This document shows positions 20,575-29,056 of a stretch of DNA of 64,000 bases, piece after piece. This stretch comes from Mesorhizobium loti (lineage in GTDB: Bacteria; Pseudomonadota; Alphaproteobacteria; Rhizobiales; Rhizobiaceae), in the NCBI RefSeq assembly GCF_001510895.1, contig NZ_LPWA01000118.1, positions 1 through 64,000 of the forward strand, written 5' to 3'. Numbering within the stretch: the stretch's first letter is position 1; each line of letters starts with the position of its first letter. The position numbers were made by a program, and so were the translations under genes. The notes below the pieces were generated by a model, which was not told the origin of the DNA, made no database searches, and saw nothing but the letters and a program-made list of their open reading frames with translations.

Positions 20575-22028
20575 ATGTATCTCGGCCTCGACCTGGGCAC
20601 CTCGGGCGTGAAGGCGCTGCTGATCGATGCCGGGCAGAAGGTCATCGGCTCCGGCCATGGCTCGCTCGACGTCTCGCGCCCGCATCCCGGCTGGTCCGAG
20701 CAAGACCCCGCGCATTGGATCGAGGCCTGCGAGACGGCGATTGCCGAACTCAAGGTTTCCCATCCGAAGGAGCTTGCAGCGGTCAAGGGCATCGGCCTTT
20801 CCGGACAGATGCACGGCGCGACCCTGCTCGATGCCGATGGCAGGGTGCTGCGTCCCTGTATCCTGTGGAACGACACGCGCAGCTATGGCGAGGCTGCGGC
20901 GCTCGACGCCGATCCGCGCTTCCGCAAGCTCACCGGCAACATCGTTTTCCCGGGCTTCACCGCGCCGAAGCTTGCGTGGGTGAAGAACAACGAGCCGGCG
21001 ATCTTCGCCAAGGTGGCCAAGGTGCTTCTGCCCAAGGATTATCTGCGGCTCTGGCTGACCGGCGAGCATATTTCCGAAATGTCGGACTCGGCCGGCACCT
21101 CCTGGCTCGACGTCGGCAAGCGTCGCTGGTCGCCGGAATTGCTCGCCGCGACGTCGCTCGACGAAAAACAAATGCCGTCGCTGGTCGAAGGCACGGCGGA
21201 GGCGGCGCCTTGCGTGGCGAGCTCGCGTCGAAATGGGGCATTGCGGCCGGCATCCCTGTTGCCGGCGGCGCCGGCGACAATGCGGCCTCGGCCTGCGGCA
21301 TGGGCACGGTCGGCGCCGGCCACGCCTTCGTCTCGCTCGGTACGTCGGGGGTGCTCTTCGCGGCCAATGCGTCCTACCTGCCCAATCCGGAAAGCGCGGT
21401 GCACACGTTCTGCCATGCGCTGCCAAACACCTGGCACCAGATGGGCGTCATCCTGTCGGCCACCGATTCGCTCAACTGGCTGTCGGAGATCACCGGCAAA
21501 AGCGCCGGCGACCTGACCGGCGAGCTCGGCGACAAGCTCAAGGCGCCGACGGGCGTCTCTTTCCTGCCTTATCTTTCCGGTGAGCGTACGCCGCACAATG
21601 ATTCCGCCATTCGCGGCTCCTTCACCGGCCTGGCGCATGAATCGAGCCGCGCGGTGCTGACGCAGGCTGTGCTTGAAGGCGTGGTGTTCGCCTTTCGCGA
21701 CAGTCTCGAGGCGCTGAAGACGGCCGGCACGACGCTGACACGCGTGACAGCGATCGGCGGCGGATCGCGCTCCCGCTACTGGCTGAAGGCGATTGCTACC
21801 GCATTGCAGGTGCCGGTCGATATTCCGGCCGACGGCGATTTCGGCGCCGCCTTCGGCGCGGCGCGGCTTGGCCTGATCGCCGCGACGGGCGCCGATCCCA
21901 TTGCCGCCTGCACGGCGCCGGCGACCGACGCGACGATCGAGCCGGACGCCGGCCTCGGCGGTGCCTATGCGGATGCCTATCAGCGCTATCGTGGGCTTTA
22001 TCCGGCGATCAGGGCTGTGACCGCGTGA
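20575..22028 (+). CDS. xylB: Xylulokinase (frameshifted in this sequence)
   Basis: FGGY-family kinase of about 484 residues, converting D-xylulose to xylulose 5-phosphate. The N-terminus is MYLGLDLGTSGVKALLID. The substrate block is GIGLSGQMHGATLLD and RPCILWNDTRSYGEA, with KLAWVKNNEPAIF and LLPKDYLRLWLTGE further on. The C-terminal ATPase half has VSLGTSGVLFAA, FLPYLSGERTPHND and RVTAIGGGSRSRYWLKAIA. The frame slips at about 21,202: EGTAE should run on to GGALRGELASKWGIAAG, and one G is missing. The start follows gtgggaggaaatc. xylA lies downstream with a small opposite-strand gene between them. Confidence 0.88.
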
Positions 22029-22031
22029 GCT

Positions 22032-22210
22032 GGCGCCAGGCACCCCCCTCTGCCCTGCCGGGCATCTCCCCCCTCAAGGGGGAGATCAGCAGCTTGGGTG
22101 CCCCTGGCTCCATTCCGGCCAACGTGGAGATTGGCGAAGGCCGGCGCGACACCCGATCTCCCCCCTTGAGGGGGAGATGGCCGGCAGGCCAGAGGGGGGT
22201 GCCTGGCGCC
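22032..22210. repeat. Intergenic palindromic repeat, family A
   Basis: The ends are a long inverted repeat: ggcgccaggcacccccctct on the left and its complement agaggggggtgcctggcgcc on the right. Inner arms are catctcccccctcaaggg and its partner. It is the longest copy of the family here and fills the gap after xylB. Confidence 0.8.
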
Positions 22211-22228
22211 CAGCTTGCCAGTAGTGCC

Positions 22229-22591
22229 TCACTGCGCCGGCACCTTGTCGAGGAAGCCGGTGACGCTCTTCAGGCGGCCGTTCTCGATGACGCCGATGTC
22301 GGTTCCTTCGATGACGGACTCCGCGCCCTCCGGTCCGAGGTTCCACGAAAAGCGGATGCGGTCGGCAAAGCCATCCGGCTGGCCCTTCAGCGAGAACCGG
22401 AAGCCGGCGAAACGCTGCTGCACGCCGTCGATCAGCGCGGCGATGCCTGCATGGCCATCGCCCTGCATGACCGGGTCGCGATAGCTGACGTCGCTGGTGA
22501 AGGCCGCCTCGAGCAAGGCCTTGCGGCGCGCCGCATCGCTCTCGTTCCAGGCGGTGATGTAGTTGCGGGCGATCGTGTTCAAGTCGGTCAT
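22229..22591 (-). CDS. NTF2-like/SnoaL-fold protein
   Basis: A 120-residue cytoplasmic protein with the cone-shaped NTF2-like layout: an N-terminal helix (IARNYITAWNESDAARRKAL), then YRDPVMQGDGHAGIAALIDG, RFSLKGQPDGFADRIRFSW, and a final strand VIENGRLKSVTGFLDKVPA. Such proteins are small isomerases, hydrolases or binding domains. The ATG at 22,591 has better spacing from a gaagg ribosome site than the one at 22,600. It lies opposite to and between xylB and xylA. Function unknown. Confidence 0.75.
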   Translation of the reverse strand: MTDLNTIARNYITAWNESDAARRKALLEAAFTSDVSYRDPVMQGDGHAGIAALIDGVQQRFAGFRFSLKGQPDGFADRIRFSWNLGPEGAESVIEGTDIGVIENGRLKSVTGFLDKVPAQ

Positions 22592-22703
22592 TGTCTTCAT
22601 CCTTCGTTGGATCGTTTCGACATGACCCTTTTCGCCTCACGAAGACGCGAAACCAATTACGCCTGAGGTAATCGGGCGGAAGCACTTGGAGAGGAAGGAA
22701 ACC

Positions 22704-24029
22704 ATGAGCAGCGGCTTTTTCGGCGACATCAAGAAGATCAAATATGAGGGACCGGATTCGACCAATCCGCTGGCCTACCGGTTCTACAATCCGGACGAGG
22801 TCGTCGCCGGCAAGCGGCTGGAAGATCATCTGCGCTTCGCCGTCGCCTACTGGCATTCCTTCGCCTGGCAAGGCGGCGACCCGTTCGGCGGCCAGACCTT
22901 CGACCGCCCCTGGTTCGCCAAGGCCGGCGGCGTCGACACGATGGAGTTGGCGAAGCTCAAGGCCGACGTCGCCTTCGAGATGTTCTCGCTGCTCGGTGCG
23001 CCCTATTTCTGCTTCCACGACGCCGATGTCCGCCCCGAGGGCAAGGACTTTTCCGAAAGTGCCGCGCGCCTCGATGAGATCGCCGACTATTTTTCGGCCA
23101 AGATGAAGCAGACCGGCATCAAGCTGCTCTGGGGCACGGCGAACATGTTCTCGCATCGCCGTTTCATGGCGGGTGCTGCCACCAATCCGGATCCGGACGT
23201 GTTCGCCTATGCGGCGGCGACGGTGAAGAGCTGCATCGACGTCACCAAGCGGCTGAAAGGCGAGAACTACGTGCTGTGGGGCGGGCGCGAAGGCTATGAG
23301 ACACTGCTCAACACCGACCTTGCGCGCGAGCAGGAACAGGCCGGCCGCTTCCTCAACCTCGTCGTCGACTACAAGCACAAGATCGGCTTCAAGGGCACGA
23401 TCCTGATCGAGCCGAAGCCGCAGGAACCGACCAAACACCAGTACGACTACGATGTCGCCACCGTCTACGGCTTCCTGAAACGGTTCGGGTTGGAGAAGGA
23501 GGTCAAGCTCAACATCGAGCAGGGCCACGCGATCCTCGCCGGTCATTCCTTCGAGCACGAACTGGCCTTGGCCAACGCTTTGGGAATCTTCGGCTCGATC
23601 GACATGAACCGCAACGACTACCAGTCCGGCTGGGATACCGACCAGTTCCCCAACAATGTGCCGGAAATGGCTTTGGCCTACTACCAGATCCTGCAGGGCG
23701 GCGGCTTCAAGACCGGCGGCACCAATTTCGACGCCAAGCTGCGGCGCCAGTCGCTCGACCCGGAGGATCTGCTGATCGGCCATATCGGCGGCATGGACGC
23801 CTGCGCGCGCGGCCTCAAGGCGGCGGCCAGGATGATCGAAGACAAGGCGCTGTCGGGCCCGCTCGCCGAGCGTTATGCCGGCTGGAACACGGCCGAAGGC
23901 AAGGCGATGCTTTCCGGCAAGCGCACGCTGGAAGAGATCGCTGAGCGCGTGGTGAAGAAAAAGATCGAGCCACAGCCGCGCTCCGGCCGGCAGGAACTGC
24001 TCGAAAACATCGTCAACCGCTACGTTTGA
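22704..24029 (+). CDS. xylA: Xylose isomerase
   Basis: A 441-residue class II xylose isomerase converting D-xylose to D-xylulose. Conserved blocks are LRFAVAYWHSFAWQGGDPFG, FCFHDADVRPEG with the catalytic His, KLLWGTANMFSHRRFMAGAA, YVLWGGREGYETLLNTD, ILIEPKPQEPTKHQYDYD with metal-binding Glu, and SIDMNRNDYQSGWDTDQFP. Length is normal for the class. The ATG at 22,704 follows gaggaaggaaacc. With xylB it forms a complete entry of xylose into the pentose phosphate pathway; no xylose transporter is in the window. Confidence 0.95.
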   Translation: MSSGFFGDIKKIKYEGPDSTNPLAYRFYNPDEVVAGKRLEDHLRFAVAYWHSFAWQGGDPFGGQTFDRPWFAKAGGVDTMELAKLKADVAFEMFSLLGAPYFCFHDADVRPEGKDFSESAARLDEIADYFSAKMKQTGIKLLWGTANMFSHRRFMAGAATNPDPDVFAYAAATVKSCIDVTKRLKGENYVLWGGREGYETLLNTDLAREQEQAGRFLNLVVDYKHKIGFKGTILIEPKPQEPTKHQYDYDVATVYGFLKRFGLEKEVKLNIEQGHAILAGHSFEHELALANALGIFGSIDMNRNDYQSGWDTDQFPNNVPEMALAYYQILQGGGFKTGGTNFDAKLRRQSLDPEDLLIGHIGGMDACARGLKAAARMIEDKALSGPLAERYAGWNTAEGKAMLSGKRTLEEIAERVVKKKIEPQPRSGRQELLENIVNRYV

Positions 24030-24041
24030 GGAGCGCAGGCG

Positions 24042-24057
24042 CGCCCCCTTGGGGGCG
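24042..24057. terminator. Weak hairpin downstream of xylA
   Basis: Arms cgccccc and gggggcg with a two-base loop, 12 bases after the xylA stop. No T-run follows, so termination here would be weak or factor-dependent. Confidence 0.35.
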
Positions 24058-24213
24058 TCCAGGCCTGGAATCGCATTTCCGGTAGGGCAGAATCCGGTGA
24101 CAAAGTTTTGCCCCGCCCTGCCCCTCAATCGCCTCCCTCTTGCCTTCAAACAGCCGTCACGGACTTCGTATAGTGTGGACATGTGGCGGGAAGGAAAGAA
24201 GGAGGCGAAACGT

Positions 24214-24416
24214 ATGCAGCACGAACGCGAAATCGACGCCCTGCTCTCTCCCAGCGAGGCTGGCTCGATCATCGATCGGCTGATGGCGCTGCCGCACTCG
24301 AAAGACGGCGGCCGCAAGACAAATGAATGGGATCGCGCGGTCGCGCGCGGTTGGAGACGGCGCTGGCCAAGAGCATGCGCTCGCGCATTGTCCGCGAAGG
24401 CCGCGACGCCGCCTGA
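24214..24416 (+). CDS. Small hypothetical protein of about 67 residues (frameshifted in this sequence)
   Basis: The ATG at 24,214 follows an aggaggcgaaacgt ribosome site and starts MQHEREIDALLSPSEAGSII, then LMALPHSKDGGRK and NEWDRAVARG. At about 24,350 one G appears to be missing. The next frame continues LETALAKSMRSRIVREGRDA and stops at 24,416, which gives a compact charged, helical protein. Without the repair the frame runs into a repetitive, unlikely tail to 24,444. No family is recognised. It is short and its reality rests on the ribosome site and the coherent repaired reading. Confidence 0.5.
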
Positions 24417-24507
24417 TTCTTCAGTGGCCTGTTTCCAGGCCTGATTCTTCCTTGGCCTGATTCTTCCTTGGTTTGACGAACGGAGACTGTTTCTCCATCC
24501 TTAACCG

Positions 24508-25281
24508 ATGATACGCGCGGTGCTGCTCGATCTTCTGGGTGTCGTCTATGATGGCGACACCCCGATAACAGGCGCTGTGGCAGCCATCGAGCGCTTGCGC
24601 AACGCAGGCCTGCCGCTCCGTTTCGTCAGCAACACGACACGCTCGCCGCGCGGCGCAATCATTGCGCAGCTTGCGGCCATGGGCATAAAGGTTGCCGAGG
24701 AAGAATTGCTGACGCCGGCGCGCGCTGCGGTCGAATGGCTGCGCAAGCATGACCGCCAGCCGCACCTGCTGGTCCATCCCGACCTCGAGATCGAGTTTTC
24801 CGGACTGGAGTGCGGGAGCGGGCGCGCCGTCGTCGTCGGCGATGCCGGCGAGGCCTTCGACCATGCCAGTCTCAACCGCGCTTTCCGCGAGTTGGTTGCC
24901 GGCGCCGACTTCGTCGCGCTTGCCATCAACCGCACCTTCAAGGATGCCGACGGCCTGCTCAGCCTCGATACCGGCGCCTTCGTCGCGGCGCTCGAATTCG
25001 CCAGCGGGCGACGCCCTGCCGTGCTCGGCAAGCCGTCGCCGGATTTCTTCCTGTCGGCGCTTGCCGGTTTGAACTCTCCGGCAACCGATGCGGTCATGGT
25101 CGGCGACGATGCGGAGAGCGACGTCGCCGGCGCGCTCAGCGCCGGGCTCGGCGCGGCGCTGCTGGTGCGCACCGGCAAATACCGCCCGAATGACGAGACG
25201 CGCTTCGATCCGGCGCCCACAGCTGTGGTCGACGATCTTGCGGCGGCGACCGATTGGATAATCAGCCGCGCCGCAGCCTGA
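24508..25281 (+). CDS. HAD superfamily hydrolase, LHPP/NagD-like (class IIA)
   Basis: A 257-residue phosphatase. Motif I reads VLLDLLGVVYDGD; the first Asp (nucleophile) is present, but the second Asp usual in HAD enzymes is Leu, as in LHPP-type members. Motif II is RFVSNTTRSPRG, then VLGKPSPDFF carries the Lys, and motif IV is VMVGDDAESDVAGA. The class II cap lies between (about residues 80-185). Substrate unknown; LHPP relatives act on phospholysine, phosphohistidine or pyrophosphate. The last 20 bases overlap the convergent regulator gene. Confidence 0.85.
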   Translation: MIRAVLLDLLGVVYDGDTPITGAVAAIERLRNAGLPLRFVSNTTRSPRGAIIAQLAAMGIKVAEEELLTPARAAVEWLRKHDRQPHLLVHPDLEIEFSGLECGSGRAVVVGDAGEAFDHASLNRAFRELVAGADFVALAINRTFKDADGLLSLDTGAFVAALEFASGRRPAVLGKPSPDFFLSALAGLNSPATDAVMVGDDAESDVAGALSAGLGAALLVRTGKYRPNDETRFDPAPTAVVDDLAAATDWIISRAAA

Positions 25282-26242
25282 CCGGCGCCTCGCCGAAAGC
25301 TTTTGAAAACGCCCTGGAAAATGCGGCTGCGGAGGAAAAGCCGGTACGCCCGGCAATGTCGGCCATGGCGATGCGTGTGTCGACCACCAGGCGCCGGGCC
25401 GCGCTGAGGCGAAGCCGCAGATAGTAAGCGCCGGGCGTTTCGCCGATCGACTTGCGAAAAATGCTTTCCAGCGTCCGCGCCGTCACGCCTGCGCGTTTCG
25501 CCACTGCGTCGACGGTCAGCGGCTGATCGACATGCGCTTCCATCAGCCTTATCGCCTGCGCCAGCCTGGGGTCGTAGCCATCGAGCCGGCCGAGCGAGAC
25601 CAGCGGCTGCGCGTCTGTCGCGGCGCGTGCCTGGTCGTAGATGAAGACGCTTGCCACATCGAGCGCGGCGGCCATGCCGAGCCTAGTGCGGACCAGATGC
25701 AGCATCAGGTCGAAAGTCGGCGAGGCGCCGCCCGAGGTGAAAACCGGCCCGTCAATCACATAACGATCCGGCCGCACGTCGACGCCCGGGAAAGCAGCGG
25801 AAAAATCCTCCATGTCCTCCCAATGCGTGGTGGCGCTGCGGCCCTCGAGCAGGCCGGCGCGCGCCACCAGCCATGTGCCGGCCTCGATACCGCCGCAGGC
25901 GCGGGCCGCGCGCGCTGCCCGCCGCAAACCCGCAAGCAGCGCCGAGGTGGCGTAGTTCTGCGTGCCGAAACCGGCGACGACCACCAGCATGTCGGTCGGC
26001 TCGGCCGCATCGAAGCGGCCGCTGACAGCGATCGGCAGGCCGCATGTCGTGACCGGCGCCTCGCCGGTGACCGAGACCAGCTTGAAGTCGAACAACGTCT
26101 CGCCTGAAATGCGGTTCGCCGCGCGCAGCGGGTCGACGGCCGAGGCCACGCACATGATCGACGAGCCCGAGAACACCAGGAACGTCACCTTGAGCGGCTC
26201 ATGCTCGGCGCGAAAGATCGTCGGTTTTTCGCTTTTGATCAT
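25262..26242 (-). CDS. GlxA/CdhR-type AraC family regulator of carnitine catabolism
   Basis: A 326-residue regulator with a DJ-1/PfpI-like N-terminal domain (about 17-200, KVTFLVFSGSSIMCVASAVD and VVVAGFGTQNY) and a C-terminal AraC DNA-binding domain (about 225-326, PLTVDAVAKRAGVTARTLES and IAMADIAGRTGFSSAAAFSR). The architecture is that of GbdR and CdhR, which control glycine betaine and carnitine catabolism in Pseudomonas. The ATG at 26,242 starts MIKSEKPTIFRAE; the frame is open far upstream, but that part overlaps the divergent BKACE gene and is spurious. It is divergent from a carnitine operon and very likely activates it in response to a quaternary amine. Confidence 0.88.
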   Translation of the reverse strand: MIKSEKPTIFRAEHEPLKVTFLVFSGSSIMCVASAVDPLRAANRISGETLFDFKLVSVTGEAPVTTCGLPIAVSGRFDAAEPTDMLVVVAGFGTQNYATSALLAGLRRAARAARACGGIEAGTWLVARAGLLEGRSATTHWEDMEDFSAAFPGVDVRPDRYVIDGPVFTSGGASPTFDLMLHLVRTRLGMAAALDVASVFIYDQARAATDAQPLVSLGRLDGYDPRLAQAIRLMEAHVDQPLTVDAVAKRAGVTARTLESIFRKSIGETPGAYYLRLRLSAARRLVVDTRIAMADIAGRTGFSSAAAFSRAFSKAFGEAPVRLRRG

Positions 26243-26378
26243 GGAACTTCGTAAAACGCAAAACAGTTTCCTGCAAGTCGGGCCATGCTTGGAACAGATC
26301 CTATGCATGCCGTTGTACCGAAACCGGTTCTCACTCTTGGGCGGCATGCAAGGCTGATCGAATCTGGGAGGATAACCG

Positions 26379-27295
26379 ATGCCGCTCGCGATGAACCGTG
26401 AGGTCTTCATTACCTGTGCCGTGACCGGTTCCGGCGGCACGCAGGACCGCAGCCCGAATGTGCCGCGCTCGCCCAAGCAGATAGCCGATTCGGCGATCGA
26501 GGCCGCCAAGCAGGGGCGGCGATCGTCCATTGCCACGTGCGCGACCCCGAGACCGGCAAGCCCAGGCGCGACGTCCATCTCTACCGCGAAGTGACCGAGC
26601 GTATCCGCGAGGCAGACGTCGACGTGGTGCTCAACCTCACAGCCGGCATGGGCGGCGACATGGTGTTCGGCTCGCCGGAAGCGCCGCTGCCGCTCAACGA
26701 AAAAGGCACCGACATGGGCGGCGCCACCAACCGCATGGAGCATGTGCGCCAGTGCCTGCCGGAAATCTGCACGCTGGATTGCGGCACGATGAATTTCGCC
26801 GAGGCCGACTACGTCATGACCAACACGCCCGGCATGCTGCGCGCCATGGGCGGCATGATGACGGCGCTGGGCGTGAAGCCCGAGATCGAGGCTTTCGACA
26901 CCGGGCATCTGTGGTTCGCCAAGCAGCTTGTAGAGGAGAAAGTCCTCAATCCGGACGCGCTGGTGCAGCTCTGCATGGGCGTGCCATGGGGCGCGCCGGA
27001 CGACCTCAACACGTTCATGGCGATGGTCAACAACGTGCCGTCGACCTGGAACTGGTCGGCCTTCTCGATCGGCCGCAACCAGATGGCCTATGTCGCAGCC
27101 GCGGTGCTTGCCGGCGGCAATGTCCGCGTCGGGCTGGAAGACAATCTCTGGCTCGACAAGGGCGTGCTCGCGACCAATGCGCAGCTCGTCGGGCGTGCCG
27201 CCAGCATCGTCACCAATCTCGGCGCCAGGATCCTCGGACCGGAGGAAGTACGCAAGAAGCTCAATCTTACCAAGCGGGCACCGATCGCGGCGTAG
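26379..27295 (+). CDS. 3-keto acid cleavage enzyme (BKACE), probable 3-dehydrocarnitine cleavage (frameshifted in this sequence)
   Basis: A BKACE (DUF849) family enzyme of about 305 residues. From ATG 26,379 (ribosome site gggaggataaccg) it reads REVFITCAVTGSGGTQDRSP and AIEAAKQG. At about 26,516 one G of a run is missing; the next frame continues AAIVHCHVRDPETGKPRRD, with the metal-binding HxH motif, then GGDMVFGSPEAPLPLNEKGT. Known carnitine BKACEs condense 3-dehydrocarnitine with acetyl-CoA to give betainyl-CoA and acetoacetate. The assignment is supported by the carnitine dehydrogenase gene two genes downstream and the CdhR-like regulator upstream. Confidence 0.87.
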
Positions 27296-27310
27296 TTTGA
27301 GGGGGTGGAG

Positions 27311-27934
27311 ATGGCTACCGTCAAATTCACCGCGATGAAGGACGGCGACAAGGAAGACTACGAATTCCTGACCGCCCATGAGATCGACTATGCCGCCAGG
27401 ACCGGTGATCGGCTGCTCGATGCCCTCGTGCAGCTCGACGAAGGGCTGTCCGGCTACAAGATCACCCGGCTCGGCCATTCACTGCAGGCCGCTACCCGCG
27501 CCTGGCGCGACGGCGCCGACACCGATTGGCTGGTCTCGGCGCTGCTGCATGACATCGGCGACATCTATGCGCCCTACAATCACGACGAATATGCCGCCAC
27601 GATCCTAAAACCTTTCGTGCGCGAGCAGTGCACCTGGGTGGTGGAAAAGCACGGCGACTTCCAGCGCCTCTATTACGCGCATCATCTCGGCGGCAACCGG
27701 CATGCCCGCGACCGTTTCGCCGGTCACCTCTATTTCGACGATTGCGACCAGTTCTGCGAGCGCTGGGACCAGTCGAGCTTCGACCCCGGCTACGACACGC
27801 TGCCGATCAGTTTCTTCCGGCCCTTCGTGCTCGAAGTCTTTGCGCGCAAGGCCTACGACCTGGCGGTGATCCGCGCCGGCGAGCGCGTGCCGCTTACCGA
27901 TCCCGAAACAGCCAAGACAAGAACCGGAGCCTGA
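27311..27934 (+). CDS. HD-domain protein, possible PhnZ/TmpB-like diiron oxygenase
   Basis: A 207-residue cytoplasmic protein. Metal-binding HD residues appear in LGHSLQAATRA, LLHDIGDIYAPYNHDE and VVEKHGDFQRLYYAHHLG. The C-terminal block FCERWDQSSFDPGYDTLP resembles the RWD region of PhnZ and TmpB, HD-type mixed-valence diiron oxygenases acting on aminophosphonates, including the trimethylammonium compound of TmpB. It could therefore be an oxygenase for a quaternary amine, but a phosphohydrolase is possible. It lies in the carnitine operon, 16 bases after BKACE and two bases before carnitine dehydrogenase. The ATG at 27,311 follows tttgagggggtggag; a GTG six bases earlier is the alternative. 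Confidence 0.75.
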   Translation: MATVKFTAMKDGDKEDYEFLTAHEIDYAARTGDRLLDALVQLDEGLSGYKITRLGHSLQAATRAWRDGADTDWLVSALLHDIGDIYAPYNHDEYAATILKPFVREQCTWVVEKHGDFQRLYYAHHLGGNRHARDRFAGHLYFDDCDQFCERWDQSSFDPGYDTLPISFFRPFVLEVFARKAYDLAVIRAGERVPLTDPETAKTRTGA

Positions 27935-27936
27935 CC

Positions 27937-29052
27937 ATGAGCATCATCAACAAGGCGGCCGCTATCGGCGGCGGCGTCATCGGCGCCGGCTGGGTGGCGC
28001 GGCTGCTCTTGAACGGCATCGACGTGTCGATCTTCGATCCCGATCCGGAGGCTTCGCGTAAGGTCGGCGAGGTGATGAAGGGCGCGCGCCGCGCCTATAA
28101 GCAGATGCTGCCCGACGGCCTGCCCAAAGAAGGCAAGCTCACCTTTGCCAAGACGATCGCCGAGGCTGTCGCCGACGCCGACTTCATCCAGGAAAGCGTG
28201 CCGGAACGGCTCGACCTCAAGCACAAGGTGCTGGCCGAGATCGACCTGCACGCGCCGGCCAATGCCATTGTCGGCTCCTCGACCTCCGGCATCAAGCCGA
28301 CCGACATGCAGGTGGCGATGAAGAAGCATCCGGAGCGCCTGGTCGTCGGCCATCCGTTCAACCCGGTCTACCTGCTGCCGCTGGTCGAGGTCGTCGGCGG
28401 CCAGCAGACTTTTCCGGAGGCGATCGAGGTCGCCAAGGAACTCTACGCCTCGATCGGCATGAAGCCGGTGGTGGTGCGCAAGGAAATCGAGGCTTTTGTT
28501 GGCGACCGCCTCCTGGAAGCGGCCTGGCGCGAGGCGCTGTGGCTGGTCAAGGACGGCATCTGCACCGTCGAGGAACTCGACGACATCATGCGCTATTCCT
28601 TCGGCCTGCGCTGGGCGCAGATGGGCATGTTCCAGGTCTATCGCGTCGCCGGCGGCGAAGCCGGCATGCGCCACTTCATGGCGCAGTTCGGGCCCTGCCT
28701 GAAATGGCCGTGGACCAAGCTGATGGACGTGCCGGAGTTCAACGACGAGCTGGTCGATCTGATCGCCACGCAATCGGACGAGCAAGCGAATGGCCTGTCG
28801 ATCCGCGAGCTGGAAAAGATCCGAGACGACAATCTGGTCGCGATCATGGAAGCGCTGTCGAAGCAGAACAAGGGCAAGGGCTGGGGCGCCGGCGCGCTGC
28901 ACAAGGACTATACCAGGCAGCTCGCGAAGCTGGCGGCAAAGCCGGCCGCCAAGGCAAAAGCCGCCAAGCCGGCGAAGAAGGATGCCAAGCCGGCAAAGGC
29001 TGACAAGCCCGCCAAGACCGACAAGGCGAAGAAGAACAAGAAGAAGGGCTAA
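27937..29052 (+). CDS. L-carnitine 3-dehydrogenase with lysine/alanine-rich C-terminal tail
   Basis: A 371-residue member of the 3-hydroxyacyl-CoA dehydrogenase family that should oxidise L-carnitine to 3-dehydrocarnitine with NAD+. The Rossmann motif is AAIGGGVIGAGWVARLLLNG, with the acidic residue in VSIFDPDP. Conserved blocks are SSTSGIKPTDMQ and VVGHPFNPVYLLPLVEVVGG, the latter with the catalytic His. The core ends at about residue 325. Residues 327-371 are an unusual basic tail of repeated AAKPAAKAKAAKPAKKDAK type. From memory, S. meliloti carnitine dehydrogenase is fused to a thioesterase at this end; here the tail replaces it. Confidence 0.88.
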   Translation: MSIINKAAAIGGGVIGAGWVARLLLNGIDVSIFDPDPEASRKVGEVMKGARRAYKQMLPDGLPKEGKLTFAKTIAEAVADADFIQESVPERLDLKHKVLAEIDLHAPANAIVGSSTSGIKPTDMQVAMKKHPERLVVGHPFNPVYLLPLVEVVGGQQTFPEAIEVAKELYASIGMKPVVVRKEIEAFVGDRLLEAAWREALWLVKDGICTVEELDDIMRYSFGLRWAQMGMFQVYRVAGGEAGMRHFMAQFGPCLKWPWTKLMDVPEFNDELVDLIATQSDEQANGLSIRELEKIRDDNLVAIMEALSKQNKGKGWGAGALHKDYTRQLAKLAAKPAAKAKAAKPAKKDAKPAKADKPAKTDKAKKNKKKG

Positions 29053-29056
29053 GGCG

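Noticed and set aside
22086..24317. 743-codon minus-strand frame antisense to xylA
   Set aside because: It has shadow-frame composition (Arg/Gly/His rich) and lies opposite a well-conserved gene; only the small NTF2-like gene in another minus-strand frame is real.
26243..27478. Minus-strand frame open well upstream of the GlxA-type regulator, which would double its length
   Set aside because: The extra part is antisense to the BKACE and HD genes, has no family-like sequence, and a proper start with a typical N-terminus exists at 26,242.
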